From assembly GCA_036023115.1 (NCBI GenBank), contig JAYKKT010000041.1, positions 3,745,501-3,809,500 of the forward strand: 64,000 nt of DNA, given 5' to 3'. This document shows, piece after piece, positions 46,801-56,110 of the stretch. This DNA comes from Brasenia schreberi (taxonomy: Eukaryota > Streptophyta > Magnoliopsida > Nymphaeales > Cabombaceae). The stretch's first letter is position 1; each line of letters begins with the position of its first letter. Below the pieces are notes generated by a model. That model worked only from the letters and a program-made list of their open reading frames with translations, was not told the DNA's origin and ran no database searches. The position numbers and the translations under genes were made by a program.

Positions 46801-47700
46801 TTGCTGAACTTGGGACCTTCTCAGTTGATTGATACAGAGGAATCAACATTATACTATCATGACCAAATAAAATACGTAGTGCTATGCCCATAAGTTGAGG
46901 TTGTCTTTGAATGTGAGACATGGGGGAGTGCACGACATGCTCCATTGTCTGGATCGCCGCATAAGGCAAGAGACTTGATGCAATATCCACCTTCTTCTGA
47001 TATGCATCGGAAATGTGCAACCATTACCAGGATGACACCCTCATTGCACTTGTGTCAACTTTGCAGCCAATCTAAATCCAGATAATGTGGCACTGGATGT
47101 CTGTTGTCCAGGCATTCAAGAACCTCATGAAAAATTCATCTCATATATCTGGTCTTTTCAACCGCAGTCCAACTGAGGCATCTAGGAAGTTTTGTTGCCA
47201 TTAGAAAAATAAAACTTTGTGCTCTATAAGATGATGAAAAGGGTTGGTCATTTCTTTCTTTTACTTAGTGATCTAGCACAAAACAAAATTGACAAGCTTG
47301 TGTCGTTTATTTTTCCTACCTTGGCTCATAGATAACTACCATTTAATCATGGGTTGTTTTTGTAATATATAACAGGTCGTGAGCGTTCTCTATGTTCTGA
47401 AAGTTCTTTTAACGTTGCCTTTCACTACTTTGGTTGGAGCAGGTAATTTTTTGATGCAATAATGTGAAGTTATGATAATTTTTTTGGCATTGTCCTTGCC
47501 TAATTTCTTTCCAAACTGGCTCAGGTCTGGTGCTCACGTTTACTGCCTTTTATGTGTATGAGCAAATGGAGAAGGATATTGATGACTCAGTTCTGGCCAT
47601 TGCCTCATTTCTAGTGAGAAACTTGCCCGATTGTGTGCAGAAATATATTAATAAGTTCATCTGCTCACAAGAGAAGGATTTGTCTCTGAAGATTCAGTAA
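19884..47700 (+). CDS. 3BETAHSD/D3 (RTN20-like): 3beta-HSD/C4-decarboxylase-like SDR fused to a reticulon domain
   Basis: Exons, all with GT-AG introns: 19884-20505, 26852-26941, 27037-27170, 27274-27444, 30647-30763, 30891-30970, 34546-34744, 45932-46049, 46140-46314, 46453-46597, 47376-47442, 47525-47700. They join to 697 residues. Residues 1-135 are an acidic repetitive extension. From 138 an extended SDR begins ([14 protein letters not shown] nucleotide-binding loop; [51 protein letters not shown]). From 511 a reticulon domain follows ([14 protein letters not shown], hydrophobic hairpins about 524-575 and 618-660), expected to place the protein in curved ER membrane. Homologues act in C4-demethylation of plant sterols: NAD-dependent oxidation and decarboxylation of 4alpha-carboxysterols. 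The catalytic YxxxK is altered: Cys287 replaces Tyr while Lys291 remains, so activity is doubtful. The best family match from recall is the Arabidopsis D3/RTN20 paralogue. Over 90% of the gene is intron, mainly transposon-derived. Confidence 0.93.
19890..20270 (+). repeat. Degenerate in-frame repeats coding the acidic N-terminal extension
   Basis: About nine units of 12-18 residues recur, each opening with a form of (A/G)G(N/S)H and running into an acidic stretch: [100 protein letters not shown]. At DNA level GCCGGAAGCCACT-like strings recur with a spacing of about 39-54 bases. The extension is not part of the SDR fold. Confidence 0.75.
20506..21379. other. Intron 1, first part: nothing recognised
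   Basis: Intronic sequence of gene 2 without a repeat or frame I can name. Confidence 0.5.
21859..24671. mobile_element. 2.8-kb solo LTR nested in the LINE
   Basis: The insertion starts TGTAAGACACGAAA and ends GGGTGTTTACA, the TG...CA ends of an LTR. AGGGG flanks it on both sides (21854-21858 and 24672-24676), a 5-bp target duplication. CTCTATTTATAGGC near 23953 is a TATA-like element. No gag, pol or second LTR is present, so a solo LTR left by LTR-LTR recombination is the simplest reading. A large nonautonomous element is the alternative. The 141-residue frame at 23992 is a by-product. Confidence 0.8.
22260..22920. repeat. Degenerate tandem repeats inside the solo LTR
   Basis: Units of roughly 100 bases recur, each with ACTCACACGACTTGAATTG and later AAGAGCGGAAAGGCTCAATG followed by a GTGTGTAGTGTA-like run (for example near 22401, 22501 and 22849). 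Internal tandem repeats are common in long gypsy LTRs. Confidence 0.7.
25177..26448. other. Intron 1, later part: nothing recognised
   Basis: AT-rich intron sequence with no identifiable element or coding frame. Confidence 0.5.
26449..26810 (+). mobile_element. Possible copia-type LTR fragment with primer-site remnant
   Basis: Starts TGTTAAGGAAAG and reaches GTGCTCACA near 26790, followed by TTCTATGGCATCTGAAAG, which resembles a decayed TGGTATCAGAGC primer-binding site. No second LTR or coding region is attached and no target duplication was found. It lies just upstream of exon 2. Confidence 0.35.
28555..29320 (+). mobile_element. RTE LINE 3' fragment with perfect 17-bp target duplication
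   Basis: A 766-bp 5'-truncated copy in intron 4, sense to the host gene. TGAGCAAATGAGCCTAA stands at 28538-28554 and again at 29321-29337. The copy contains the end of the reverse transcriptase region ([41 protein letters not shown]) with stops, then ends GGAAAAGGCTTAGTTG plus a (TTG)n tail. Confidence 0.93.
32303..33980 (-). mobile_element. Cluster of decayed RTE LINE fragments in intron 6
   Basis: An old minus-strand LINE starts at about 32308 (AACAACAACAACAAAACC) and is strongly diverged. Near 33067-33288 lies a younger, well conserved 3' end (AACAACAACAACTAAGCC) running into the [20 protein letters not shown] coding segment. Then diverged reverse transcriptase sequence follows to about 33840 (GLHQGSTL motif B region near 33370). 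The order of pieces differs from an intact LINE, so deletions or nested insertions occurred. Confidence 0.8.
34838..35436 (-). mobile_element. RTE LINE fragment, 3' half of a copy split by a 10-kb insertion
   Basis: Begins with AACAACAACACAACAGCAAC and AAGCCTTTTCCCATACTAG and runs through the C-terminal reverse transcriptase segment ([19 protein letters not shown]). It resumes at 45464-45576 beyond the insertion. It holds its own 46-bp LINE insertion at 35020-35065. Confidence 0.85.
35020..35065 (-). mobile_element. 46-bp RTE LINE copy nested in another LINE
   Basis: Only AACGGCAACAACAATTAAGC, then the CCTTTTCCCATACTAGACGG block and GGTCGGC are present. CCTCTACCTCTTTTAATAC lies on both sides (35001-35019 and 35066-35084), a perfect 19-bp target duplication. 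This is an extremely 5'-truncated retrotransposition product. Confidence 0.93.
35570..35951 (-). repeat. Copia-1 3' LTR
   Basis: Starts TATAAATCAATGTTGATAAT (TG decayed to TA) and ends TTACATTAACA. Compared with the right LTR it has an extra copy of TTATTCATAGTGTGATAGGG and an insertion in the AACGGCTATGGCC part. Substitutions across the pair indicate an old insertion. Confidence 0.9.
35964..39593 (-). pseudogene. Copia-1 gag-pol remnant
   Basis: Gag occupies 39593-39159. A stop codon replaces the second Cys of its CCHC zinc knuckle ([17 protein letters not shown]). The longest open piece (38990-37542, 482 residues) has a decayed protease loop (DSDRSFHMT), the integrase zinc finger ([17 protein letters not shown]) and core ([19 protein letters not shown]). 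At the second catalytic Asp the usual RSDNGGE reads RSNSGGE. Reverse transcriptase follows at 37424-36731 with [13 protein letters not shown] and [12 protein letters not shown]. RNase H spans 36510-35964 ([19 protein letters not shown]). Several frameshifts and stops separate the parts, so it encodes no working protein. Confidence 0.92.
40071..40418 (-). repeat. Copia-1 5' LTR
   Basis: Runs from TGTAAATCAATG to CATTAACA, directly next to the primer-binding site at 40059-40070. The motif GGGTATTTATATATTTACAC holds a TATA-like string. Confidence 0.9.
40480..40605. mobile_element. Right end of a CAGTGTTATC-type hAT-like element
   Basis: Repeated CGTATCGTACGATACGG palindromes end in GATACGGATAACACTG, matching the right terminus of the element at 1862-4739. 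It abuts copia-2 in the middle of its reverse transcriptase frame. The left end of this element was not found. Confidence 0.6.
40606..43740 (-). pseudogene. Copia-2 gag-pol remnant, truncated in reverse transcriptase
   Basis: Minus-strand frames read gag from 43726 ([20 protein letters not shown]), a CCHC-like region near 42920, a protease-region motif [11 protein letters not shown] (near 42620), integrase pieces ([37 protein letters not shown]) and the first half of reverse transcriptase ([14 protein letters not shown]). It stops abruptly at KKSIYRLK, where the hAT-like end begins. In integrase, the catalytic Glu of the usual GVAERKNRH motif reads Lys (GVAKKKNRH). Stops and frameshifts are frequent. 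No LTR pair could be assigned. Confidence 0.88.
43821..44498. mobile_element. hAT-like MITE with CTATGTCACA ends
   Basis: The left end is CTATGTCACATGGGTG. The right end is AGTGTCTGTGTGACTTAG, the inverted partner. GTTGATGG flanks both sides (43813-43820 and 44499-44506), a perfect 8-bp target duplication. Subterminal GTGCGGGTGCGGGATACGGC and CCGACACGGTGTCGGTGTCG motifs resemble other plant hAT-like elements. It is 678 bp long and non-coding; a related copy starts at 63668. Confidence 0.8.
45464..45576 (-). mobile_element. Continuation of the split RTE LINE
   Basis: CAGCATTAATTTTATGTG onward matches the LINE just 5' (on the element strand) of the part ending at 35436, up to GATGCAATGTGTGCCAATTT. 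It is the far side of the LINE split by the 10-kb insertion. Confidence 0.85.
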
Positions 47701-48017
47701 CTGTACGTGTTTCCCGTTCCTGAACAACCTAAGGTAATGCAAGAGTAAGGTAAGGTGTTATCTTTAATTATCAGCTAAATCTTGTGAATGGGTCTACAAT
47801 ACTGTCGTGGTATACAACTTGATTGTTTTTCTCCTCGGCAACATTGCTGCAGTATTTTACCATCGTACCTGCTCTCCAAGGGAGAAAACCATGAAGATTT
47901 ATTATCAAGTGCATGTGCATACATGTGTGTCAGTGGGGTTACGCACAAGCACATGCACACATATTCTGCATACATATATATACATACATATATTCACACG
48001 CACACGCACACACACAC

Positions 48018-48081
<64 letters not shown>

Positions 48082-49400
48082 AAAGAGAGAGAGAGAGAGA
48101 GAGACTAATTTTTACCTTGGATTCTTACTTGTGGGCTCTTCAACAAGAATGGATGGCATGTCAACCTTGGAATTGGTAATTGGATATGTTTTCTAGGATC
48201 AAAGGTTCACACTTCGATGACACTTGAAATAAATCGGACATTGTAAGACATTGATTTCCGAGTACTTATGGAGACAAGTAGAGGATGAAATTGCGCTGTT
48301 TAAGAGCCTGTCTTTACCGATTTGCACAAAAATTAAGGTCAGCATCGTGTGTGTGCATGCACTCTCGTGTGTGTGTGTAGGTCATTGCTGCTTAAATGAA
48401 TTCATACTGATGGTATTGGCGCATCTCATGCTGAGGATTGTAAAATGCTTAAGAATGAATTAGTGTCCATTAGCATGTGGAACCACTTCTTTTTTCCCTT
48501 AGCATTGCAATGGTTATTCGGTTCTTGTGTTTGAACTCACTCTGCCATTATCCATGCCTATTGTTTTTTCAGCAGGATTGGGTCTGAGCAGGTGTGCATA
48601 TTGTGATGGCTTTACATATGATTTACCATTTCAGTATAGCTTTTGATATGTAAGAATCTTGAAGTTTGGGATGTTAAAATACAATTTCAGAATGCAATTC
48701 TGATTTTTCTTGGTTGAACGGCAAAATGCTTGTAATTACACTGATCATGAAACTCCCAAACAAAGTTCCTCTGATATAATTGACATAGGTGCAACTCTTT
48801 GGATCTTCGTCTAGGAATCTAAACGATGACCTAGTAACTTTGCTTATATTGGCAGTTCGTCACCCAGCCAAGGACATATATCGCTAGGTACCTGGCTGAT
48901 TTACAAATTAGGTGCGGGTTATATAGGTCAGAGTTTATTGCTGAAATGTCAGTATTCAGTATTGAGTAGGGCTCCTAAATGAGCCATAGACTGGCTGTTT
49001 TTTTATTTCTGATTCTCTATTTGAGCTAGTTCATGTTAACATATTTACGAACAATTTATGCTAGAACATGCTTGTGAGCTGTTTGTTATTTCATAAAGAG
49101 CCGAGTTTGAATATAATGAGCACAGTTTGAACTTGTATGAACACACTTGTGCCGTCTGAACTCGTGTTGAAGCTTGTTGGAACCTGTTTTAGTTCATGTT
49201 CAAAATAATATCTTGGTATTACTTAAATTACTATGTTGATTTCATTTGTAAATGACCTGCTGCAACCATTGAAGAACCCAGGGTGGGTAGAAGAAAACAT
49301 TCTTTCTTAATTTAGGAAACCTTTTTGTATTACATGATTTGCAGTAAGATGAGAGGAACAGTTGGAGAACTGCTAGTTCTTATGCTGAGTTGAACCCACA
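47701..49400. other. Downstream of gene 2; no gene seen
   Basis: Contains the presumed 3' UTR and a complex microsatellite. Frames crossing the microsatellite are low-complexity artefacts. Confidence 0.5.
47990..48105. repeat. Compound (CA)n-(TA)n-(TG)n-(GA)n microsatellite
   Basis: CACACGCACACACAC passes into TATATATATA, then about 24 TG units, then AGAGAG to 48105. The CA and TG arms could pair as a hairpin. Confidence 0.95.
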
Positions 49401-49491
49401 CTGTTCATCTTCAGCTTAGGTAAGGTGACAAACTAAACATGGTTGAGCGCTGTTCATCTTCAGCTTAGGTAAGGTGACAAACTAAACATGG
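49401..49491. repeat. 49-bp tandem duplication
   Basis: CTGTTCATCTTCAGCTTAGG and the following TAAGGTGACAAACTAAACATGG occur at 49401 and again at 49450 with almost no divergence. Confidence 0.9.
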
Positions 49492-49568
49492 ATAAGCTAA
49501 AAGTAGCCGATCTGCAAGAACCTTGGTTCGTTTACCAGCCCTAATGTTTAGGTGGCTGGTTGAAGATT

Positions 49569-50280
49569 CAACCAATACGACCATTTAGACGTGACATGTC
49601 CAGTTCTGGGTTGCCTGGGACCGGAACCAAACACATGCGTAGGGTTGGTTCTCGTTTTTGTTTTGAACTACTCCGAAACTTAAAGAGGGCAAAATGCATC
49701 GTCTAGGGGTCAAACTTCCCACAACCAATACGACCATTTAGACGTGACATGTCCAGTTCTGGGTTGCCTGGGACCGGAACCAAACACATGCCTAGGGTTG
49801 GTTCTCGTTTTTGTTTTGAACTCCGGAACTTAAAGAGGGCAAAATGCATCCTCTAGGGGTCAAACTTCCCACAACCAATACGACCATTTAGACGTGACGT
49901 CCAGTTCTGGGTTGCCTGGGACCGGAACCAAACACATGCCTAGGGTTGGTTCTCGTTTTTGTTTTGAACTGCTCCGGAACTTAAAGAGGGCAAAATGCAT
50001 CCTCTAGGGGTCAAACTTCCCACAACCGATACGACCATTTAGACGTGACATGTCCAGTTCTGGGTTGCCTGGGACCGGAACCAAACACATGCCTAGGGTT
50101 GGTTCTCGTTTTTGCTTTGAACCGCTCCGGAACTTAAAGAGGGCGACATGTCCAGTTCTGGGTTGCCTGGGACCGGAACCAAACACATGCCTAGGGTTGG
50201 TTCTCGTTTTTGCTTTGAACCGCTCCGGAACTTAAAGAGGGCAAAATGCATCCTCTAGGGGTCAAACTTCCCACCAACCA
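49569..50280. repeat. Minisatellite, period about 151 bp, four to five copies
   Basis: Units begin CAACCAATACGACCATTTAG at 49569, 49722, 49872 and 50023 (spacing 153, 150, 151). Each contains GTCCAGTTCTGGGTTGCC, GGGACCGGAACCAAACACAT and GGTTCTCGTTTTTG. The last unit restarts early at about 50142 after a roughly 55-bp deletion. Copies are highly similar, pointing to recent expansion or homogenisation. Confidence 0.95.
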
Positions 50281-50299
50281 CAATGGTAGGATGCTTCCT

Positions 50300-50939
50300 A
50301 CCGTTGGCTGTCAAATGAAATTTGTGTTAAAATGTGTTGGGAAAATATATAAACGTATTTAGTGATGGTTTGGAACTGCCAGTTTCCGGATACTATTGAT
50401 CGCAACTGAACTAGGAGGTCTTCGGTTTTGGTGCTGGCGGTGCAGCTCCGATTTGACTGCTAGGCTGGTTCTGGCATGTATAATTTAGACTCATAAGTAG
50501 GACATAATTGGAGGCTATTTTGGCGAATGTTTAATTCTCTCTAAATTGTACGAGGTCTCAACACTATATCATGCTATTTTGCTCTGAACAACTAGTAATA
50601 GGTTACCTCCTATTTTAAGTGTTATCAAATGGAATGCCTGAATTTCATATGAAAAGTGAATTGGAGATGAATTTACTACAAATTTTAAGTTTCTGCAAAG
50701 GTTTTTGGGTCTTAACTTAGATGCCTGAATATTTAGGATACTTTATTAAAACAGGTATCTTCCTTAATCTTTACTGCCATCGAATTGTCTGAATTTCATA
50801 TGAAGTAGGGCTACGATTTGTTTTTTGGTGATGACACGGCTACAAAAGTTTGAACCTGTTCTGTTCCTTAATCTTAACTGTAATTATTTGTAACCTATTA
50901 GTAATTTGGACACTTAAAGGACATGGGACCAATATATAC

Positions 50940-50988
<49 letters not shown>

Positions 50989-51470
50989 TAGTTGCATAAT
51001 GTTTTTTGGTACATAATCTTGTATATTTATATTGTTTGATTTTTGAGATCTATAATGGAGATTTGAATTATACGTATTGTTACTTATATATATATATATA
51101 TATATAAAGAGACATTGTTCAATCTTTGAAATCAAAAGTGTATATTTGAATTATAATTTATATTTAATACACAATATGCACTAAATTCAAGGTATAAAGT
51201 AACAAAAGTCGAACGTTGAAGATGTTTGTGTAAGATCATTCACGACTTTATGCAAGACTCCCTCTCTCTGTTTATATATATATATAAAGAAAGAGAGTTT
51301 AAACCTCCATACGGTGAGCCAAGCTGTACAAAAAGAATATTGCCCAGCCAAACCAAACCACTATGTGGATTGGTTAATTGGTTTAATTGAACTAGTAGTT
51401 CTTTAAACAACCCTGCGGGAACATGCTCTTATCTTACGCACCAACGAAACTATGTGCTTATGAGTAAGAA
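50300..51470. other. No gene seen; (GA)n and (TA)n microsatellites
   Basis: AT-rich. A (GA)n tract spans about 50944-50986, and (TA)n tracts lie near 51086-51104 and 51270-51284. Confidence 0.6.
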
Positions 51471-51479
51471 AGAAGGTCA

Positions 51480-52242
51480 ATACCCATAATGGCCAGATAT
51501 AAACTCATTAGAACCATCCAAGACATCAATGAAGCTAAGGATGACCTTTATTTTGATATTCATGCCTGTATTTCACCTCAACGCTGGCCTAGAGTGAACA
51601 TCATGATCCTTGTTTCACGTCACAAGTGTCATGGCATCGGCAACACCCATCCTGCGTGCCAATGCAAACTCACACACTTCACGACATGCACTCTCGTGTG
51701 CCGTAAGCACAAGGTGCGAGGGAGGCTTAACCTCCCTTAGGACAGAGTAAGAGTGGGTCACACTATGCGAGCCCAGACCTACCTAGTGAGTGGATCCGTT
51801 GGATCTACTCAGAGTCAATAACGGGCAGGGATTAGCCCACCACATAAAGGGCATTAGCATCTTTGTGTCGTGCCTCTTGTGATATAAAAAAGAGCCAGCT
51901 AGAAGAGAGAGTGAGAGGATTCATCTGCTTAGAAGGATAGAGAGACTTTGAGAGAGCAGAATGGGTGAGGCTTCCGGGATGCTAAAGGGTCGACCTCCAT
52001 TGCCATAACCTCCATTGGTAGAGACCTGGGCCAACCAAGGAAGAAGATGTCTTGGTCAGTCGCATGGTTTTCTCTTGGAGGACCTTGAGTCTACCGATTG
52101 AGGAAGTGTAAACCCTCTTGTTCTTAGTAATAAAGCTTCCTCGCTTCGTCAAGTGTTTGTGTGATACAATAAAGAAATCAATTCAAACAAGACTAGTTGG
52201 TCTTGGAGGCCAATGTCAGTTGTCGCCACCGGTATGGTAACA
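51480..52242 (+). mobile_element. Probable LTR of the gypsy-like remnant
   Basis: A TATAAAAA box (51883-51890), a downstream AATAAAG signal near 52128 and an end at GGTATGGTAACA (52242) followed by ATTTAGTATCATAAC, a decayed primer-binding site, fit a 5' LTR. The left boundary is approximate and no 3' partner LTR was identified. Confidence 0.5.
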
Positions 52243-52424
52243 ATTTAGTATCATAACTAGTTATGCCACCGCTTTTGATGGTTTTGGTACTTTCAAAAAA
52301 TGTGGAGCCGAGTTTTGAATTTGAAAAGCAAAAAAAAAAACTTTTTGAGACCCAAATTCAAATTTGAGAGGGAGAAATGATACCTATATATCCCTCTCAT
52401 TCCATCAAAAGGGAGTTCTGTTTT

Positions 52425-52465
<41 letters not shown>

Positions 52466-52579
52466 GGCGAGGAAACAATATTTGCCGTCCATTTTTGCAA
52501 GGTAACATTGAAGCCCTCCCTTTCTCTCTCACCTTCTCATATTCTTCATCAAGAAAAAAGAAATCATCATGGTCCAATC

Positions 52580-54112
52580 ATGGTCCAAACACGATCCCAT
52601 GGTGCTCCCTCATTTGAAGATAGAAGCCCGCCAAGAGTTCCATTGGTGGATCGAATGACCATTCTTGAAGAAGAGATCTAACAACTTCAACATAAGTTAG
52701 ATGCCTTGGGAGCTAGCACCTCACCACAAGTCATCTTGGCAGCTGAAGCATTGCAAGCATTCCTTAGGCCAATCATGGTTGCCTCAAATGAAGATTGTGC
52801 CATAACCACTCCATGGAGAAAAAGGCTCCCAAGCCCCAAAAGTGTTTCAAAGCTCGAGACAGTAAGTATTAAAAAATTGGATTTATGACACTAATACATA
52901 CTTCAAAGTCATGAGAGTGCTTGTGGAAGACCAACTTATTCAAGTGGTGCTTTACCTTGAAGGAGATGTGAAACTTTGATTAACAACAGATGAACAAAGA
53001 CAACCGATGGTGTCAAATTGGGCATACTTGAAGAGAAAATTTTGACAACAATTCAGGCCTTCTTACGCTGACAAGAGACCTTGCTTCAAGCGACACATAT
53101 GGGTACATTAAGAAAATATGTGTGAAAATTTAGTATTTTATTGTTGGAAGTGAAAGATATGCATCCAAAGGATCAATTGTTTTTATTTATACATGAACCA
53201 TGAGCTCAAAAGACACAATCCTATGAACGTGTATGCCACAATATCAGTTGTGGAAAGACTTGTTGATTTGCAAGGAGAAGACCATGCGAAGAAGGAAAAA
53301 GGTGGACAAAAACGCGACAACCACAAGCGGTAAGGAGGAGAACAAGGGTGAGGAAGCACACCTCAACGTAGAGGACACAATGTCTCGGGAGGAGTTGCTA
53401 TAGGCATGGGAAGGCATCCGGCGATACACAGTCACTGATCGGGGGAGCCTCAGCGTGGCAACATCTGGCCAAAGGCATGGCTGCACGAGAAAGAGGGCGG
53501 CAACTGAGTGTTGGCAGTTGTGAACAAGGCATGTGCTGCTTCGAATGTGGCAGTCCCTATCTTGAAAGAGATTGCCCCAACCAACTTCAAGCCAATGCTA
53601 TTGTTGAAGGCCAAACTATGGTTGAAGCAGAGGAGAAAGTTGCTCCACCATGCCAACTTCTCAACGCAATGATCGTGAAACAATCCTGAAGGACTGGGCT
53701 AATGTATGTGGAGGCCCTCATCAACATACATTCCTTGCGAGGCATGATCGATAGTGGAGCCACCCATTCAATCCTGGCAATCGCACTCACCCTCGCAATG
53801 AGCTTAAGGTTAGTAATTTTCGATAAAAAACTAAAAGTTATAAATGCCGTGGCAGGAAATATTCAAGGCATGGCCTTGGTGGTGAACATAGCAGTAAGAA
53901 GTTGGTCATGAACCATGGACCTACTAGTCATGGTCATAGATGATTTTCACTCATTCTGGGCATCGACTTCCTACAAAGGGACCAAATAATGGCGACACCT
54001 TATCTCGACGGATTGATGGTAATGGATGGGACACAATCAGGCTTCATTCCACAATGCAACCTTAGCAAAGCCATCATCAAGTTGCTGACACCGACCACCG
54101 AACATCTCTAAA
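52580..54112 (+). pseudogene. Ty3/gypsy-like gag-protease remnant
   Basis: Plus-strand reading starts MVQTRSHGAPSFEDR and goes through a gag-like region (LDALGASTSPQVILAAEALQ), a CCHC zinc knuckle (CCFECGSPYLERDCP near 53540) and an aspartic-protease motif (GMIDSGATHSILA near 53742), then LGIDFLQRDQ. Stops and frameshifts are scattered throughout. No reverse transcriptase or integrase follows, so the element is truncated or gag-protease-only. Confidence 0.8.
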
Positions 54113-55480
54113 CTACAACGACGGCTACCATCATCAACCACCAACTCCCGCGCCATGTCGCCTGGGTACCACACACTGGCATCCTGAATGTAACGAGTGC
54201 ATCTTGCATGCCACCTGCACGCCCAACGCACTACGTGTTACCGAGTCGATTCTAGTAACCTGCAACAATGCCCCACAAACCCCCCAACGGTTCCACTCTT
54301 CTTCCACACACACGTATATAGTACTCACTCAAATATAAATTTTTTTCTATAACACAAAAAAAAATCTCATGGTGGGGATCTGACAGTTGGAACCGTTGGG
54401 CCCCAACTATGCCTCTCGCTAGATCTAGTACAAGGCCCTAAGACACTAAGGCCCAATCGGCCACTCGCTAGACCCAACACTAAGATGCCTTGGGCCCCAA
54501 CTAACTCAAGGCCCCATGACTTCAAAGCCTAATTGGCTAGCAACTACCACACGTAATTCAAGTAGGCTAGTCGCGACTCAAACCCGTAAGACTCTCTTCC
54601 CTCAAGGGAGGTTTATGTAGACTCATGCAAGCCTCCTTAATGGAGCTCACTACTTGAGGTGTTCATATGGCATGCTTATTACAGTGGACATACCTAAACA
54701 TAAAACCTGCTTGGGTACTAGGCTATGCCTCTCTAGCTCCAAACTCATCCGCGCCCACGCTCCTCACTCCGCTCTAGCACCATAGTCATGATCCGCACAC
54801 ATTAATTAACTTATAAGTATTATATTAATTAGTTAATTTATGTATACATAATATATTACATTATAAATTATATGTACATACACCAGTAGTAATGTAACTA
54901 TATAAGTATATATATATATATGTAATATAATAATTTAATTATGTAAGTATATAGCATGTTACATATATATGTAATGTATTATGTAGTATAACTATATAAG
55001 TATTGCATTATATATAAAAAATCATTCGATGTTAAAGTGAAATTATAATATTATAAAATATAGTAATTACAATATATATAATCATATAAAATCTAATATA
55101 TATAATAAAAATAAAATAAATAATGGGCTTCACCATAATTCACTTACCTATGAATATCTCAAAAATCACTTAGTTGGATATCTTAAAAATAATATTGTTA
55201 GTATCCTGTCACAAGACTTGATCCCATTTAGGTTAATAATCTCTAACTAACTTGCAATCATGACACCTTAGATTTATAGGAAATAGACACATAGATACTT
55301 TAAGTATCATTTTATTATTAAGTTTCATCTTATTTACTCAAAAGTTTGTTATTATCACATTAAACCCAGTTTATGAGATCTTTACTAGTTAGGTTGGGTT
55401 GTCATTGCTTGCCAATAACTCATGGGTGCCAATGTCATTTTTAACCTAGATTTCTCAACTAGGGCTATTAGTAGACCTTT
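54113..55480. other. No gene seen; AT-rich tract
   Basis: After a GC-rich patch with repeated AAGGCCC/GGCCCAA motifs (54400-54540) the DNA becomes very AT-rich (about 54800-55110) with TATATA runs. No coding domain was recognised. Confidence 0.5.
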
Positions 55481-55489
55481 AGTCAAATG

Positions 55490-56110
55490 ATTAGTTGTAC
55501 AAGAATATTTTTTTCTCATTAATAATTCTCATATCAAAACCAAACAATAAGATAGCATTCATGTATAAGCACAAAATGATAGAATACACCATTGATAGAT
55601 TTTCAATAGACACACTAATCAAATTCATTAGAAATGAAGCCAAAATATGATACAACACAATCAAACTTTTCATGTCATTATTTAGGGTTTTTTTCAATCC
55701 ATATAATTATTTCACAAGTTTGCACACTTTTGATTCATTCTCATGGCCGAAAAACCCTCTGATTATTCCATATAAATTTTCTCACACAAGTCACCATGTA
55801 GGAAAACAATTTTTACATTCATTTGATAGATTGTGAGATGATATATGGATGCTAATGTTATAAGCACTCGAATTATGGTCATGCGAGAAATAGGAGAATA
55901 GGTATCAAAATAGTATATTCATCCCCTTGATAACTAACATAACCTTATACTTATTGATTGTCTTGTTAACATTTAGTTTCTTCTTAAAGATCTATTTGTA
56001 TCTCACTGTAAAACAATGAGGAGATAAATCAACCAATTCTCAAGTATTATTTGAGAGAATTGATTGAATCTAATCACTAATGACTTCCTTTCAAAACTTA
56101 ACCTCTGGTT
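55490..56110 (-). pseudogene. Decayed Ty1/copia reverse transcriptase (copia-3)
   Basis: Minus-strand translation over shifting frames shows FKKKLNVNKTINKYKVMLVIKG, TIRVLITLASIYHLTIYQMN, VFLHGD, EKIYMEQ, SKVCKLVK and LYGLKK, in the order of a copia reverse transcriptase. The catalytic YVDD position reads YMNA. Many stops are present and no LTR was found. Confidence 0.7.

Noticed and set aside
47788..48196. Frames rich in Cys-Val or Thr-His repeats
   Set aside because: Low-complexity translation of the CA/TG microsatellite.
49569..50280. CRISPR-like array
   Set aside because: Units are about 151 bp head-to-tail with no unique spacers; it is a plant minisatellite.
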